In this document: piece after piece, positions 8,455 to 16,768 of the stretch
Numbering within the stretch: position 1 is the stretch's first letter
Layout of the letters: each line of letters starts with the position of its first letter
Notes under the pieces: generated by a model
What the model saw: the letters and a program-made list of their open reading frames with translations, nothing else
The model's database searches: none
What the model was told of the DNA's origin: nothing
Made by a program: the position numbers and the translations under genes
Assembly: GCA_900752065.1 (NCBI GenBank)
Contig: CAADTT010000078.1
Coordinates: 1 to 64,000 of the forward strand
From: Lachnospiraceae bacterium
GTDB lineage: Bacteria > Bacillota > Clostridia > Lachnospirales > Lachnospiraceae
DNA: 64,000 nt
Reading direction: 5' to 3'

Positions 8455-8457
8455 CAT

Positions 8458-8500
8458 AAAAAAATGGCCCAGTAATACGGGGCTACCGTACCACTGAGCC
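8458..8500 (-). terminator. Terminator of the 8513-9162 operon
   Basis: On the minus strand, GGCTCAGT (8493-8500) pairs with ACTGGGCC (8466-8473) and is followed by a T7 tract (8458-8464). It separates the lipoprotein operon from element A and the recombinase operon. Confidence 0.85.
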
Positions 8501-8512
8501 TATTTGCATTCG

Positions 8513-8938
8513 TTACTGATTATCTACCAGTTCTCCATCGACATATAATCTGAACTCTTCTGGGTTATTCACAATGTCATATTCCTGGTTCCACTCGTCC
8601 GGTTTATACTCCACGGTCATGACAGGATCGTTGTCTTCGACCTCATCCCTCCATAGGTACACTCGCATATCGAGGCTTGTCGCATATCCACGGTCAGTGG
8701 AGAATTTGATTGATTGGAATGAATTCTCTTTACACATCCGCACGAGCTGCCGTGCAAATTCTGCCTTGTCCTCGATCTCATTCCGATTCGCAATTACAAC
8801 AAGGTTTTCATCACGATTCATGCTGAAGCTACTCAGCAAATCCGGCTTTCCTTCTTTTTTATTACTGCACCCAGAGCAAATACAGCATATTAAAAGAGCC
8901 AGAAGCATAAATCTCCTGCTATTCCTGCTACTTTTCAT
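8513..8938 (-). CDS. Prophage-borne lipoprotein of unknown function
   Basis: Lipoprotein of 141 residues. It has a basic N-terminus, a hydrophobic signal segment and the lipobox ICSGC (Cys near 24), followed by a soluble acidic domain with no family I recognise (VIANRNEIEDKAEFARQLV, KFSTDRGYATSLDMRVYLW). Surface lipoproteins expressed from prophages may exclude superinfecting phage, but nothing here proves that. The ATG overlaps the stop of the upstream 75-residue gene by 4 bp, so the two are coupled. Confidence 0.75.
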   Translation of the reverse strand: MKSSRNSRRFMLLALLICCICSGCSNKKEGKPDLLSSFSMNRDENLVVIANRNEIEDKAEFARQLVRMCKENSFQSIKFSTDRGYATSLDMRVYLWRDEVEDNDPVMTVEYKPDEWNQEYDIVNNPEEFRLYVDGELVDNQ

Positions 8939-9162
8939 GAAACCGCCTCCTGTGAAACCTTCAACTGACTTACTAGGTATGGGATTACATCTTCTGGGGT
9001 CGGGCGTTCCCCCTTAAAAGGAATCTTCGCCCATTCTTTTTGGACTTTTGGATCTTTACTCATAAATGCGGCTTCTATTGCAATCTGCATTTCGGAATAA
9101 ACTTCTTCCGGTGTTGTATTATGTGCCTCGGCTACTTTCTTAATGATTTCATTGACGTTCAT
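8935..9162 (-). CDS. Small conserved protein, possibly Spo0A-C-like helical domain
   Basis: Protein of 75 residues, predicted all-helical. The segment VAEAHNTTPEEVYSEMQIAIEAAF resembles the HTH-like stretch of stand-alone Spo0A C-terminal-type proteins of Clostridia, but the match is from memory of the pattern only. It is co-transcribed with the downstream lipoprotein gene (ATGA overlap). A GTTCT-TT-AGAAC operator lies about 35-45 bp upstream, so the neighbouring XRE regulator probably controls it. RBS AGAGGGGTG. Confidence 0.6.
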   Translation of the reverse strand: MNVNEIIKKVAEAHNTTPEEVYSEMQIAIEAAFMSKDPKVQKEWAKIPFKGERPTPEDVIPYLVSQLKVSQEAVS

Positions 9163-9195
9163 AGAAACACCCCTCTTTTGTTAGACTTAAAACTT

Positions 9196-9211
9196 GTTCT
9201 TTAGAACTAAT
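9196..9211 (-). promoter_or_regulatory. Operator copy 1 (GTTCTTTAGAACTAAT)
   Basis: Perfect 12-bp palindrome GTTCTTTAGAAC (9196-9207) plus a shared TAAT. On the minus strand a TATATT box abuts it, so binding would block the promoter of the 9162 gene. The same 16-mer occurs at 9725-9740 near the XRE gene. Confidence 0.7.
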
Positions 9212-9283
9212 ATAGCACAGATAGACACACAATGAAATCTTTTTTACTCGACACGAATCTACAAAAAATGCGAAAAAAGAGGC

Positions 9284-9315
9284 AAAAAAAGAAGGGCGGT
9301 ACTGAAACACCCTTC
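9284..9315 (-). terminator. Terminator downstream of the XRE gene
   Basis: On the minus strand, GAAGGGTG (9308-9315) pairs with CGCCCTTC (9291-9298, one G-T wobble), followed by a T7 tract (9284-9290). It directly follows the XRE stop codon. Confidence 0.8.
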
Positions 9316-9317
9316 TA

Positions 9318-9635
9318 CTAATCCTCAACATAAGCCCTTACAGCTTTGATTATTCTCTTTTGCTCGTCCGGCGGGAACTTCTTAATCGCCTGCGACAGTT
9401 CATTTGCCACTCCATCAACGGATCGTGTCACAACATCAACTAATAACCTATCCGCCGAAACATCAAGCGCATTTGCGATTGCAACAAACTTATCCAATTT
9501 GACAGCCTTAAGCCCTCGCTCAATCACACTGATGTGTGTCGGACTCAAATCAACCAGAGCGGCAAGGTCTTCCTGCGTGAGGTTCTTCGCTTCTCTTGCT
9601 TCTTTTATCCGCAGACCAACAATTCGTAAATCCAT
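9318..9635 (-). CDS. XRE-family transcriptional regulator
   Basis: Cro/C1-type HTH protein of 105 residues. The HTH is at residues 8-62: LRIKEAREAKNLTQEDLAALVDLSPTHISVIERG. A helical tail follows (FPPDEQKRIIKAVRAYVED). It probably binds the twin GTTCTTTAGAACTAAT sites at 9196 and 9725, which flank its gene, giving autoregulation and control of the 8513-9162 pair. RBS GGAGGAGG precedes the ATG. It could be a minor lysogeny regulator. The main immunity repressor candidate is at 56886. Confidence 0.88.
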   Translation of the reverse strand: MDLRIVGLRIKEAREAKNLTQEDLAALVDLSPTHISVIERGLKAVKLDKFVAIANALDVSADRLLVDVVTRSVDGVANELSQAIKKFPPDEQKRIIKAVRAYVED

Positions 9636-9724
9636 TGCAACACCTCCTCCAGAACGATTACTCGGTCTAAAGATATTATATCTGTTGCCTTTCAGCCTAT
9701 ACAGAAGCCAGAAACCAAGTTATC

Positions 9725-9740
9725 GTTCTTTAGAACTAAT
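9725..9740 (-). promoter_or_regulatory. Operator copy 2 (GTTCTTTAGAACTAAT)
   Basis: Identical 16-mer to 9196-9211, about 90 bp upstream of the XRE start. A half-site ATCGTTCT recurs inside the leader near 9650-9657. The orientation (GTTC-N4-GAAC) is the reverse of the Gram-positive LexA box, so an XRE operator is the better explanation. Confidence 0.65.
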
Positions 9741-9765
9741 CGCATTGTGAATCATCAACATAACG

Positions 9766-9812
9766 CAAAAAAAGGCTCTGCACTATGGCGTGAAACCATA
9801 ATACAGAGCCTT
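9766..9812 (-). terminator. Terminator of the phage late operon
   Basis: On the minus strand, AAGGCTCTG (9804-9812) pairs with CAGAGCCTT (9772-9780). An inner ATGG/CCAT pair lies between, and a T-rich tract (9767-9773) follows. It stands just after the endolysin stop and ends the roughly 20-kb late transcript. Confidence 0.88.
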
Positions 9813-9821
9813 GATAACGCT

Positions 9822-11324
9822 TTACAGCCTGTTGGTATAGTCTAGGGAAATCCAGCCGTTACGCTTATCCGCATAGGACTTCAAAAGTCCCCACTTGGAT
9901 GCACCGGGGCCATCAGCTTCTTCCACAATGGTGAACACTCCGGCACCTGTGTACTTGCCCCATTTGGCACAGTCTGTGCCGGGGCCTTTGCGAATATTCA
10001 GATCATTGATTTTGACTCTGACTCGATACGGAGTGAACTGCTGCTGAACAGTATATACCGCATTCCCGGCTTCGTCAAAGACCGAATAGCCAGCGTTCTC
10101 ATCCGCACACTTCTTTGCGTTCTCCAGGCTATGGAAAGCGCCCTTCTGGCTCTTTGAATCCGCCCAGGTCTTCCGAACACGATACCAGGTGTTCGTCTCA
10201 ATGCCACCAGTATAGTTGAACCGGGTCAGATTCCACTTTTCGATGATGGAACACAGCTTGTCCACATAAGTGAGTGAGGTCGCATATCCGCCATCCTTGA
10301 TGATCTGCGCTGCTTTGCGATAATCGGTGCAGCCTTTCAGCCCGGGATAGCGAAGGTCAGTGCCATTCTTAGCCCCCAGCAGATAAGCAGAGTGGTCGGC
10401 GATGGAATCCTCCACACTGGCATATTTACGGAAATCAGCCGTGATGGTCACATAGCTGCCGTCCTTGTTCTGCTCCTTGGTCTGCTTGGTATAGATGCTT
10501 TTACCGTCCCAGGAAGAACCGCTCCAGGTGTTGCCGGACAGAGACTTTTTCATTCCAAAGCAGTTATTGGCTTTCTGCGCCAGTTCGGATTTGCCGTAAC
10601 CGCTCTCCAGAATAAACTGGGCAAAAGAAATGCAGGCCAGAATACCACTACGTTTCTGGTCTGCGGTGAAAAGTGTGCCGATTTTGTTGATGACCTGCTC
10701 CTCGGTCAGATCTAAAAAAACGGTGGCCTGCGTACCAGTCGCAGGAGTGAACGTAGTTTCGCCACCGCTCATTGCCGCCTTGACCGCCTTTCGGAAGGTA
10801 TCCATCGTGTATCCCATCTTTAGCCCATTCCAAAGATGCTCCGGATCACCGTGGTTGGATGCGATACCCTTTACATGACCTTCTTTATGGGAAATGATGT
10901 CCGTCAGCGGATTCAGTCCATACTGTCTGCACAGCATGGCGAACAGTTCCACTGCCGCTTCATAAGTTCTTTTCGCACAGGCTTTTGCTGTGGCAGTATC
11001 AGAGCAGGTAAAAGACGAACCGCCCGTATACTTGATACAGGCAGGTTCGCACATTTCCACACCGATGTGGGTGTTGTTAGAGGAACCCCCACCATGCCAT
11101 CCTCTGTGATTCCAAGGCAGGGTCTGATAGACCGTGCCATCGTTGGCATCAATGAAAGCGTGAACGCAGGCACGGTCATACGATGCACTGTTCCAAGAAT
11201 TAATAAAGACCGATGCCTTTGGTTGCGGACAGCCAACTGAATGGAGCATCAGTCCTTTAACGTTGATCTTTCTTCCTGCCGTATAGCAGGGATTCTTGGT
11301 AAGAATAGACTGCACAAGTTTCAT
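9822..11324 (-). CDS. Endolysin: amidase plus glucosaminidase plus SH3-like domain
   Basis: Phage lysin of 500 residues that degrades host peptidoglycan. Residues 1-175 form an N-acetylmuramoyl-L-alanine amidase (Amidase_2 type) with the zinc-ligand contexts LMLHSVG, HAFID and SHKEGH. Residues 205-370 form a glucosaminidase-type domain (AQFILESGYGKSELAQKANNCFGMK). Residues 380-425 form a small SPOR-like repeat, and 430-500 an SH3-type binding domain (LNIRKGPGTDC). There is no signal peptide, so release depends on the adjacent holin. It is the last gene of the late operon, separated from the holin by 2 bp. Confidence 0.93.
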   Translation of the reverse strand: MKLVQSILTKNPCYTAGRKINVKGLMLHSVGCPQPKASVFINSWNSASYDRACVHAFIDANDGTVYQTLPWNHRGWHGGGSSNNTHIGVEMCEPACIKYTGGSSFTCSDTATAKACAKRTYEAAVELFAMLCRQYGLNPLTDIISHKEGHVKGIASNHGDPEHLWNGLKMGYTMDTFRKAVKAAMSGGETTFTPATGTQATVFLDLTEEQVINKIGTLFTADQKRSGILACISFAQFILESGYGKSELAQKANNCFGMKKSLSGNTWSGSSWDGKSIYTKQTKEQNKDGSYVTITADFRKYASVEDSIADHSAYLLGAKNGTDLRYPGLKGCTDYRKAAQIIKDGGYATSLTYVDKLCSIIEKWNLTRFNYTGGIETNTWYRVRKTWADSKSQKGAFHSLENAKKCADENAGYSVFDEAGNAVYTVQQQFTPYRVRVKINDLNIRKGPGTDCAKWGKYTGAGVFTIVEEADGPGASKWGLLKSYADKRNGWISLDYTNRL

Positions 11325-11326
11325 AA

Positions 11327-11743
11327 TTATTCATCCTCCTTATCTTCTGCACGGTTATGGAGCTGCTCCAAAACGACCTTGATTTTCTCTGGAACAGGAA
11401 GGCCAAGGTGCGCTGCATTCTCCATCAGAGAAACACCCTCATTGGAGATATAGAAAAAAATCACAGCGGTACGAAGAACGCTACCCGTTCCGATAACATT
11501 GACATCCAGAATGTTTGCGATACCGACCATAAGGAAGATCAGCACCTTGCGGCAGATACCACGGAATCCCACCTCGCTCGAAAGGCTCTGGTCATTGATG
11601 GCGCACATGACACCCGTGATGTAGTCAATGACAACAAAGGCAATCAGTGCATACAACAGACCGTCACACCCTCCGAGAAACCATCCGAGCCATCCGCCGA
11701 CTGCCGTGAACATCAACTGAATCGTGTTCCAAAATTCCTTCAT
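11327..11743 (-). CDS. Phage holin (holin 4 / toxin-secretion type)
   Basis: Membrane protein of 138 residues with several hydrophobic segments (about 13-45, 70-85, 88-104), including VVIDYITGVMCAIND, the signature of the phage_holin_4 family. A charged C-terminus (HNRAEDKEDE) follows. It forms the membrane lesion that lets the endolysin reach the wall. It lies immediately upstream of the endolysin. Confidence 0.92.
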   Translation of the reverse strand: MKEFWNTIQLMFTAVGGWLGWFLGGCDGLLYALIAFVVIDYITGVMCAINDQSLSSEVGFRGICRKVLIFLMVGIANILDVNVIGTGSVLRTAVIFFYISNEGVSLMENAAHLGLPVPEKIKVVLEQLHNRAEDKEDE

Positions 11744-11767
11744 GATAAAATCCTCCGTTTCAAAAAA

Positions 11768-12133
11768 TTAGAGCCATGTCAGTTTTTCTGGCACGACTCC
11801 TGTGTTGGTGGCATCAAGCCATGCCTGATACCACCTGGTTAATTCGATTTTTTGCTTTACCGACAATGTTTCATACCAAAGCAGACCTCTGTTGATAACA
11901 GGAAAGCACTCTGTTTCTCTTCGTTTCCTGATATTCTCTGTCTCTTTTGCCTTGTTGAGTTCCTTTTCCCAGACATCATCGAAGTGAATCTTTCCTTCGG
12001 AAAAACCATAGGATTCATAGTGTTCTTCGAAATGCTCGATGTCTTCAGGGTCAGACACTTCAATGCCGCCCACAAGATTGCCTACGATTGCATAGCTTTC
12101 TACATATCCATCATCATTCAACAGCACAAACAT
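11768..12133 (-). CDS. Small phage protein between tail fibre and holin genes
   Basis: Protein of 121 residues. The N-terminal beta-rich part is SYAIVGNLVGGIEV and the C-terminal part is RWYQAWLDATNTGVVPEKLTWL. Proteins in this position are usually XkdX-like or tail-fibre-associated. The C-terminal W-rich segment (helix then PxxLxWL) fits such accessory proteins, but I cannot name a family. RBS AGGAGGGG precedes the ATG. Confidence 0.72.
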   Translation of the reverse strand: MFVLLNDDGYVESYAIVGNLVGGIEVSDPEDIEHFEEHYESYGFSEGKIHFDDVWEKELNKAKETENIRKRRETECFPVINRGLLWYETLSVKQKIELTRWYQAWLDATNTGVVPEKLTWL

Positions 12134-12150
12134 AACCGCACCCCTCCTTC

Positions 12151-14343
12151 TTAGTTGACTCCGTATATCTTTAGTATCTGCCCAGAACTGCTTCTACCTC
12201 TGTAGGAAAGAGTTATCGTTGATCCCGAATACGAGATATTGAACGAATAATAATTTGATTCATCCGCTATCTGATAATGAGCCGAAGTGGTAGAAATCTG
12301 ACTTCCAGGTAGTACAATGGCACACCTTGAACCACTGGAAGTCGGCTGACCGATGATGACATACAGTTTATAACCGGTAGAAAATGTCGTACTTCCTGTT
12401 GTAAGCGTTCCGCTATAGAGAGAAGTTGCTTTGATTCCAAGGTTAGACCTGGCACTCGCTGCAGTGGTTGCTCCTGTGCCGCCATAGGAAAGACCCAGTG
12501 CATTGGTCAGCGTAATGCTGTCCCATGAATTTCTATCATAGGCAGCCTTTACCGCCGATGCTGTTGCCGCCAGAGTTGTGCTTGTTGACGAAGTACTGGA
12601 GGACAGTTTAGTAATACCATAATAAGACGTAGTTGCCGTGGACATATTGACAGCCTGCCACGAAGTACCATCATATAAGAAAAGCACAACCTGTCCGGCC
12701 TTCCAGTAATAGGTGCCAATTGCAGTTGTGCCATAAGTAACAATATTCTTAGCCCCAGTGCTATTAACATTCAATGTTGGGGAAGCCGATGAATTGGCAT
12801 TAGCGAATTTCACGAGGACTGCTGCTCCGGTTTCAAGTTTGAATCCGGTACATGCTGCCACCTTGGCAGCTGTTCCCGCAGCAGTTGAACAAGTAGCAAA
12901 ATCAAGACCCCCGCCAGTCATAAGGCTCTGGATATAGGCACTGAGAAGCATACCGTATACCTTCACATCCCATGCATCCGATACTTCAAAGCACCGATCT
13001 GTTTCGGATACTTTTCCTACAGCCACCCCCAGACCGCCGCTCTTGAAATCCATGACTACCGAAGCTGTCGATAAAGTATCCGTAACTTCAATGGTCGCAA
13101 AAGCATCTTTCAACGTGAACTTCACTTCGTAAGAACTTTCAGCTGAGATATTTCCTCCACCAAAAGTAAAGGCCGTACCGGAAGTAAAGGTCTTATTGGC
13201 ATTTGTCCAGGAGGTATCTGTTGTTTTCTTGTAGTATGTCGCTGTGGTTATCGTGTTCTTACTGCTGCACGATGCATAACTGAAATTGACTGTTGATTTT
13301 ATATAGGTTCCGTTGTCTGCGGCAGTTCCCGCACTGTTACACCTTTGAGAGATATACTTGGAGAAACTCGGCGCACTGTATGCCACAACAGTTATCGTCA
13401 CTGTGGCATTGGCAGACACACGGCCTCTCGAATCCGTAACGGATGCCGTAAAGGTAATAGACCCGGATGTATTAAGGAAGCCCGTAGTAAACGAGGACGC
13501 AGTACTCGAATAGCCACCACCCGTAATACTATAAGATGAAATAGTAGACCCATATGCCCCCGCCGCACCATTGATAGTAAGCGTTGCCTTCGACTTCGAC
13601 TGTACATAAATACCCCATGCTGACGGCACTGTTCCATCAACTCTTGCCGCCGTCAGACTTGTAATAGTTGGTTTTACCGTTGAAGGAACAGTCAGTGTCA
13701 TCGTACAGGTCTTTGAGCCCACCTCCGTAGTTCCGTTATAAGTCTTGCAGGTGATGGTGCATTTACCGGACACTGCATTCGGTATCTGATTTGCCAGTGT
13801 AAGTGGCGGAGTCCAGGATACCGATGTGGATGTGGTCTTAGTAGCTATCGTTCCTGTCGCACTGCCGAAAGAATATGTCAGCATGTGTGTAAAAGAGGAT
13901 GATGCCCTGGTAATCGTGATCGATGATGCCGAACCCATGTTCACGCTTGTTGCCGATACCGTAGATGCTCTCGGAATCGTTGTCAGTGTATGTGTTCCGC
14001 TTGCTGTTGCACTAACGGCATAGCTATAAATGCCCGCCTCACAACTCAAGGAAAACGATTTTGTACCATCTGCATTATGTGCGATAGTGGTAGATCCTGA
14101 TGCAACTACGGTACCATTTCTCAGTTCAATACGATTGTCTGTGGATATCGAATAAACAGTCGTACCATTAATTACAGCTTTAAAACCACCAGACTTCACA
14201 TACCCTGATGCCGAACCTGAACCCTGAAGCGTCCATGCAATCGTAGAGGTATTTTTTTCAATGCTCTGACTGCTCAGCGTCCATGATAAGGTAACTGAAC
14301 GCCCTTCCACTTCATTTGTTGTAATACTTCCGCTGGAAGCCAT
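12151..14343 (-). CDS. Phage tail/baseplate fibre protein (DUF859-like)
   Basis: Structural protein of 730 residues rich in Ser, Thr, Gly and Ala. The N-terminal part (VTLSWTLSSQSIEKNTSTIAWT, AGIYSYAVSATASGTHTLTTIPRAS) is typical of the DUF859 siphovirus minor structural proteins. Fibronectin/Ig-like beta repeats follow. The C-terminal third (LSYGGTGATTAASARSNLGI) is the repeat found in tail-fibre tips. It likely contacts the host surface. Confidence 0.85.
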   Translation of the reverse strand: MASSGSITTNEVEGRSVTLSWTLSSQSIEKNTSTIAWTLQGSGSASGYVKSGGFKAVINGTTVYSISTDNRIELRNGTVVASGSTTIAHNADGTKSFSLSCEAGIYSYAVSATASGTHTLTTIPRASTVSATSVNMGSASSITITRASSSFTHMLTYSFGSATGTIATKTTSTSVSWTPPLTLANQIPNAVSGKCTITCKTYNGTTEVGSKTCTMTLTVPSTVKPTITSLTAARVDGTVPSAWGIYVQSKSKATLTINGAAGAYGSTISSYSITGGGYSSTASSFTTGFLNTSGSITFTASVTDSRGRVSANATVTITVVAYSAPSFSKYISQRCNSAGTAADNGTYIKSTVNFSYASCSSKNTITTATYYKKTTDTSWTNANKTFTSGTAFTFGGGNISAESSYEVKFTLKDAFATIEVTDTLSTASVVMDFKSGGLGVAVGKVSETDRCFEVSDAWDVKVYGMLLSAYIQSLMTGGGLDFATCSTAAGTAAKVAACTGFKLETGAAVLVKFANANSSASPTLNVNSTGAKNIVTYGTTAIGTYYWKAGQVVLFLYDGTSWQAVNMSTATTSYYGITKLSSSTSSTSTTLAATASAVKAAYDRNSWDSITLTNALGLSYGGTGATTAASARSNLGIKATSLYSGTLTTGSTTFSTGYKLYVIIGQPTSSGSRCAIVLPGSQISTTSAHYQIADESNYYSFNISYSGSTITLSYRGRSSSGQILKIYGVN

Positions 14344-14357
14344 AGATCATACCTCCT

Positions 14358-14918
14358 TTATGATGTTACTGCACCACGCCATACAATGGAGAGGTTGCCC
14401 GAACTTCGTGGAATAAAGTCAAACCAGCCACGATCTTCCGTACCGAGAGACAGTTTGTATCTGATTTCAGCATTGGTAATAACCAGTGACTGGTTTGAAA
14501 TGTAAGCAATGGTCTGGCCATTCTCCTTGAAGGCAAGCTGTTCATTTGAAAGTTCTGCTGTAAAGGAGTTTCCAACCTTCCCCAATTCAATCAAGGCTCC
14601 TTTGAAACGAATGTATTCTTCAAGAAGCTGCTGATTGGCGGCTACATTATCCTTAATCTCATCCGTAACAGCGGTGAAATCCATACGAATCTCACTACTG
14701 TTCTGGGTGATACTGGACTGGAAATCCTGTCTTATCATCTCCATATCGGATTTTGAGATATAAGTATCCTGCACAGTACCGATGATCTCACTGGATGTTT
14801 TGGTGATTTCCGAATAACACTCATGCACCTGCACCTTGAGTTCATCCACATCTCCGACCATTTCTTCGTATGCTGTTACATTCTGAAATGTCTGCTGACA
14901 ACAGGTTAAAAGTGCCAT
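14358..14918 (-). CDS. Phage minor structural protein, coiled-coil type
   Basis: Protein of 186 residues. A long helical/coiled-coil segment (about 15-110; VDELKVQVHECYSEITKTSSEI, DEIKDNVAANQQLLEEYIRF) is followed by a beta domain (IAYISNQSLVITNAEI, GWFDFIPRSSGNLSIVWRG). It lies between two tail-associated genes, so it is probably a tail-tip linker or the C-terminal part of a tail-spike assembly. RBS GGGGGTG. Confidence 0.75.
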   Translation of the reverse strand: MALLTCCQQTFQNVTAYEEMVGDVDELKVQVHECYSEITKTSSEIIGTVQDTYISKSDMEMIRQDFQSSITQNSSEIRMDFTAVTDEIKDNVAANQQLLEEYIRFKGALIELGKVGNSFTAELSNEQLAFKENGQTIAYISNQSLVITNAEIRYKLSLGTEDRGWFDFIPRSSGNLSIVWRGAVTS

Positions 14919-14930
14919 CCGAACACCCCC

Positions 14931-16754
14931 TTAGTTAGAAACATCACACTGGAGTGTCATGATACTGTCGATGTCCGCAGCAGACAAATAGATCACCTTT
15001 CCCATCTTGCCAAAGGTCATCTCCTTGCCATCCTTATCCTGTGCATACCAGGTATAGGTCAGACTCTGTGTATCCGTGGTCGATGCCCATGCCGTTCCGC
15101 TGTATTTCATTAAGGTTACGGTCTTTGCCGAATGGTCAATTTTATACCAGTAATCTCCGCTCTTCGGTGTGGACGGTTCTGCCTCGCTGATGACACCAAG
15201 CAGTTCATCCACTTCCTTCTGATTTGTACGAACAATAACATACGGCACAACGCCCCCAAGATTATTCTTCACGGTAAAACCACCGATGGAGAGCATCTCG
15301 GAAACATACGGGTCAGACTTATCTTCCACCGTAATAACGTCCACATAGGTTTTGCCGCTGTATGTCATGGTACAGCGGTAAGACTGGATATTTACAATAT
15401 CCGCACCGGATACGGTAAGGGTCGAGAATGTTGCACCGTTGATATTCGTCCACGTGCCGTTCGCATACTTCGCCCACTGATAAGTTGCACTTGTGATGGC
15501 GGTCGTTCCGCTATAGGCCGAGGTTGTGAGAGTCAGCGTACCGGATTGGTTCTGAACTACGGTTCCATTAGGGGCGTACACAGAAAAAACGACAGCATTT
15601 GTTCCGTTGCTGCCTGCTTTGGCTTTTGTCCAGGTAAAGGTCTTCACCACACTCTTGCCTGAAATTGTGAAAGTTAAAGTGATGTTTCCTGTCAGGACAG
15701 CTGTGCCACCCAGATCGGAAGAAGCAGCTACCGACAGTTCCAGTATCCCAGCGGTCGATGCGGTTGCTGCCGTATTGCTCTTGACCGTGATTCCGGTAGG
15801 CAACGTACCCACCGAACAGGCACAGGCAGTCTGTGTGATACCTACATATCCCGTAAAAGGAATAGAAATAGTCGATGCAGTTGCTGTCTTGCCCTCCGAT
15901 GTGCAGGCAATGGCCTGGGCTTCATTTCCAAGTATGACGGAAAGACCGCCACTGCCAGAACTTCCCGGATCACCTTTGTCACCCTGGTCACCTTTTACAC
16001 CATCAAAAATTTTTGTAATGGTAACCGTATCAAACACATCAGTATCACTGGTCACCACCTTGATCTGTGCCACATTGTTGATAAATACAGCATGAGACGG
16101 TTTAACGACCAGTATCCCGCTTGTGATGTTTGTATTATCTGCGGTGGTTGGATAGTCCACCCAAGAACCGGAATTATCTTTATACTGCCACTTGGAAATT
16201 GTCACCCCCTGCACCTGCGCCGTCAGGGTAGCCTGGGTTGCACCGACAAGTACAGAGTCCTTATCATACTTAAATACATAGGTATCTGCGGTCACATAAG
16301 CCAGTTTCGCATTCTCCGCATTTTTCACCAGAGTGTAGGTGATATCCGAAGAAATATTGACAGTGTTCTTGGTTTCAGAATCATAATAGCTAATGTAGCA
16401 AATATAAGTAATCATACCGGAAGTCGATGCAGACAACTTGTTCTGCGTGACCTTCAGCACCCCATTCGTCACCGTTTCACCCGTTGTAAGATTTGTCTCC
16501 GCCCCCGTGCCGTCCTTTCTCTTCCAGGTAATCGTCAATCCCGTGGAATTCAGAGCAATGCTTGTCTGGTCAAGGAATACGACCGGGGTAAGCACAAGAT
16601 TTGTAGATGCCCAGCTTGGCGCATAGGTATGCGGCAAGACATTCGGGTCTTCACTCTGCGTTTTCGGCAGATTGGAAGTAATATAGGCCGACAGTTTCCT
16701 TTGGTCCGTAATGTCCACAAAAGTCTGCTGACTCGAAGTTAATACTGTAGGCAT
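14931..16754 (-). CDS. Phage tail-associated beta-repeat protein with collagen-like link
   Basis: Structural protein of 607 residues. It has an N-terminal LTSSQQTFVDITDQRKLSAY, then Ig/BIg2-like beta modules, a short collagen-like Gly-X-Y piece (GVKGDQGDKGDPG, about 250), more beta modules and a C-terminal domain that mentions no enzyme motif. The first gene of its set is the tail endopeptidase-like gene upstream. The start motif SSQQTF is shared with the 186-residue neighbour (CCQQTF), suggesting a common attachment segment. Confidence 0.8.
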   Translation of the reverse strand: MPTVLTSSQQTFVDITDQRKLSAYITSNLPKTQSEDPNVLPHTYAPSWASTNLVLTPVVFLDQTSIALNSTGLTITWKRKDGTGAETNLTTGETVTNGVLKVTQNKLSASTSGMITYICYISYYDSETKNTVNISSDITYTLVKNAENAKLAYVTADTYVFKYDKDSVLVGATQATLTAQVQGVTISKWQYKDNSGSWVDYPTTADNTNITSGILVVKPSHAVFINNVAQIKVVTSDTDVFDTVTITKIFDGVKGDQGDKGDPGSSGSGGLSVILGNEAQAIACTSEGKTATASTISIPFTGYVGITQTACACSVGTLPTGITVKSNTAATASTAGILELSVAASSDLGGTAVLTGNITLTFTISGKSVVKTFTWTKAKAGSNGTNAVVFSVYAPNGTVVQNQSGTLTLTTSAYSGTTAITSATYQWAKYANGTWTNINGATFSTLTVSGADIVNIQSYRCTMTYSGKTYVDVITVEDKSDPYVSEMLSIGGFTVKNNLGGVVPYVIVRTNQKEVDELLGVISEAEPSTPKSGDYWYKIDHSAKTVTLMKYSGTAWASTTDTQSLTYTWYAQDKDGKEMTFGKMGKVIYLSAADIDSIMTLQCDVSN

Positions 16755-16768
16755 TGCTTTAATCCTCC

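Noticed and set aside
9196..9207. GTTCTTTAGAAC as a LexA (SOS) box
   Set aside because: Gram-positive LexA boxes read GAAC-N4-GTTC; here the half-sites are in the opposite orientation, and an XRE gene lies between the two copies.
9149..9331. A 60-codon minus frame between the XRE gene and the small protein
   Set aside because: Contains the XRE terminator and the operator; aromatic-rich low-quality sequence without RBS.
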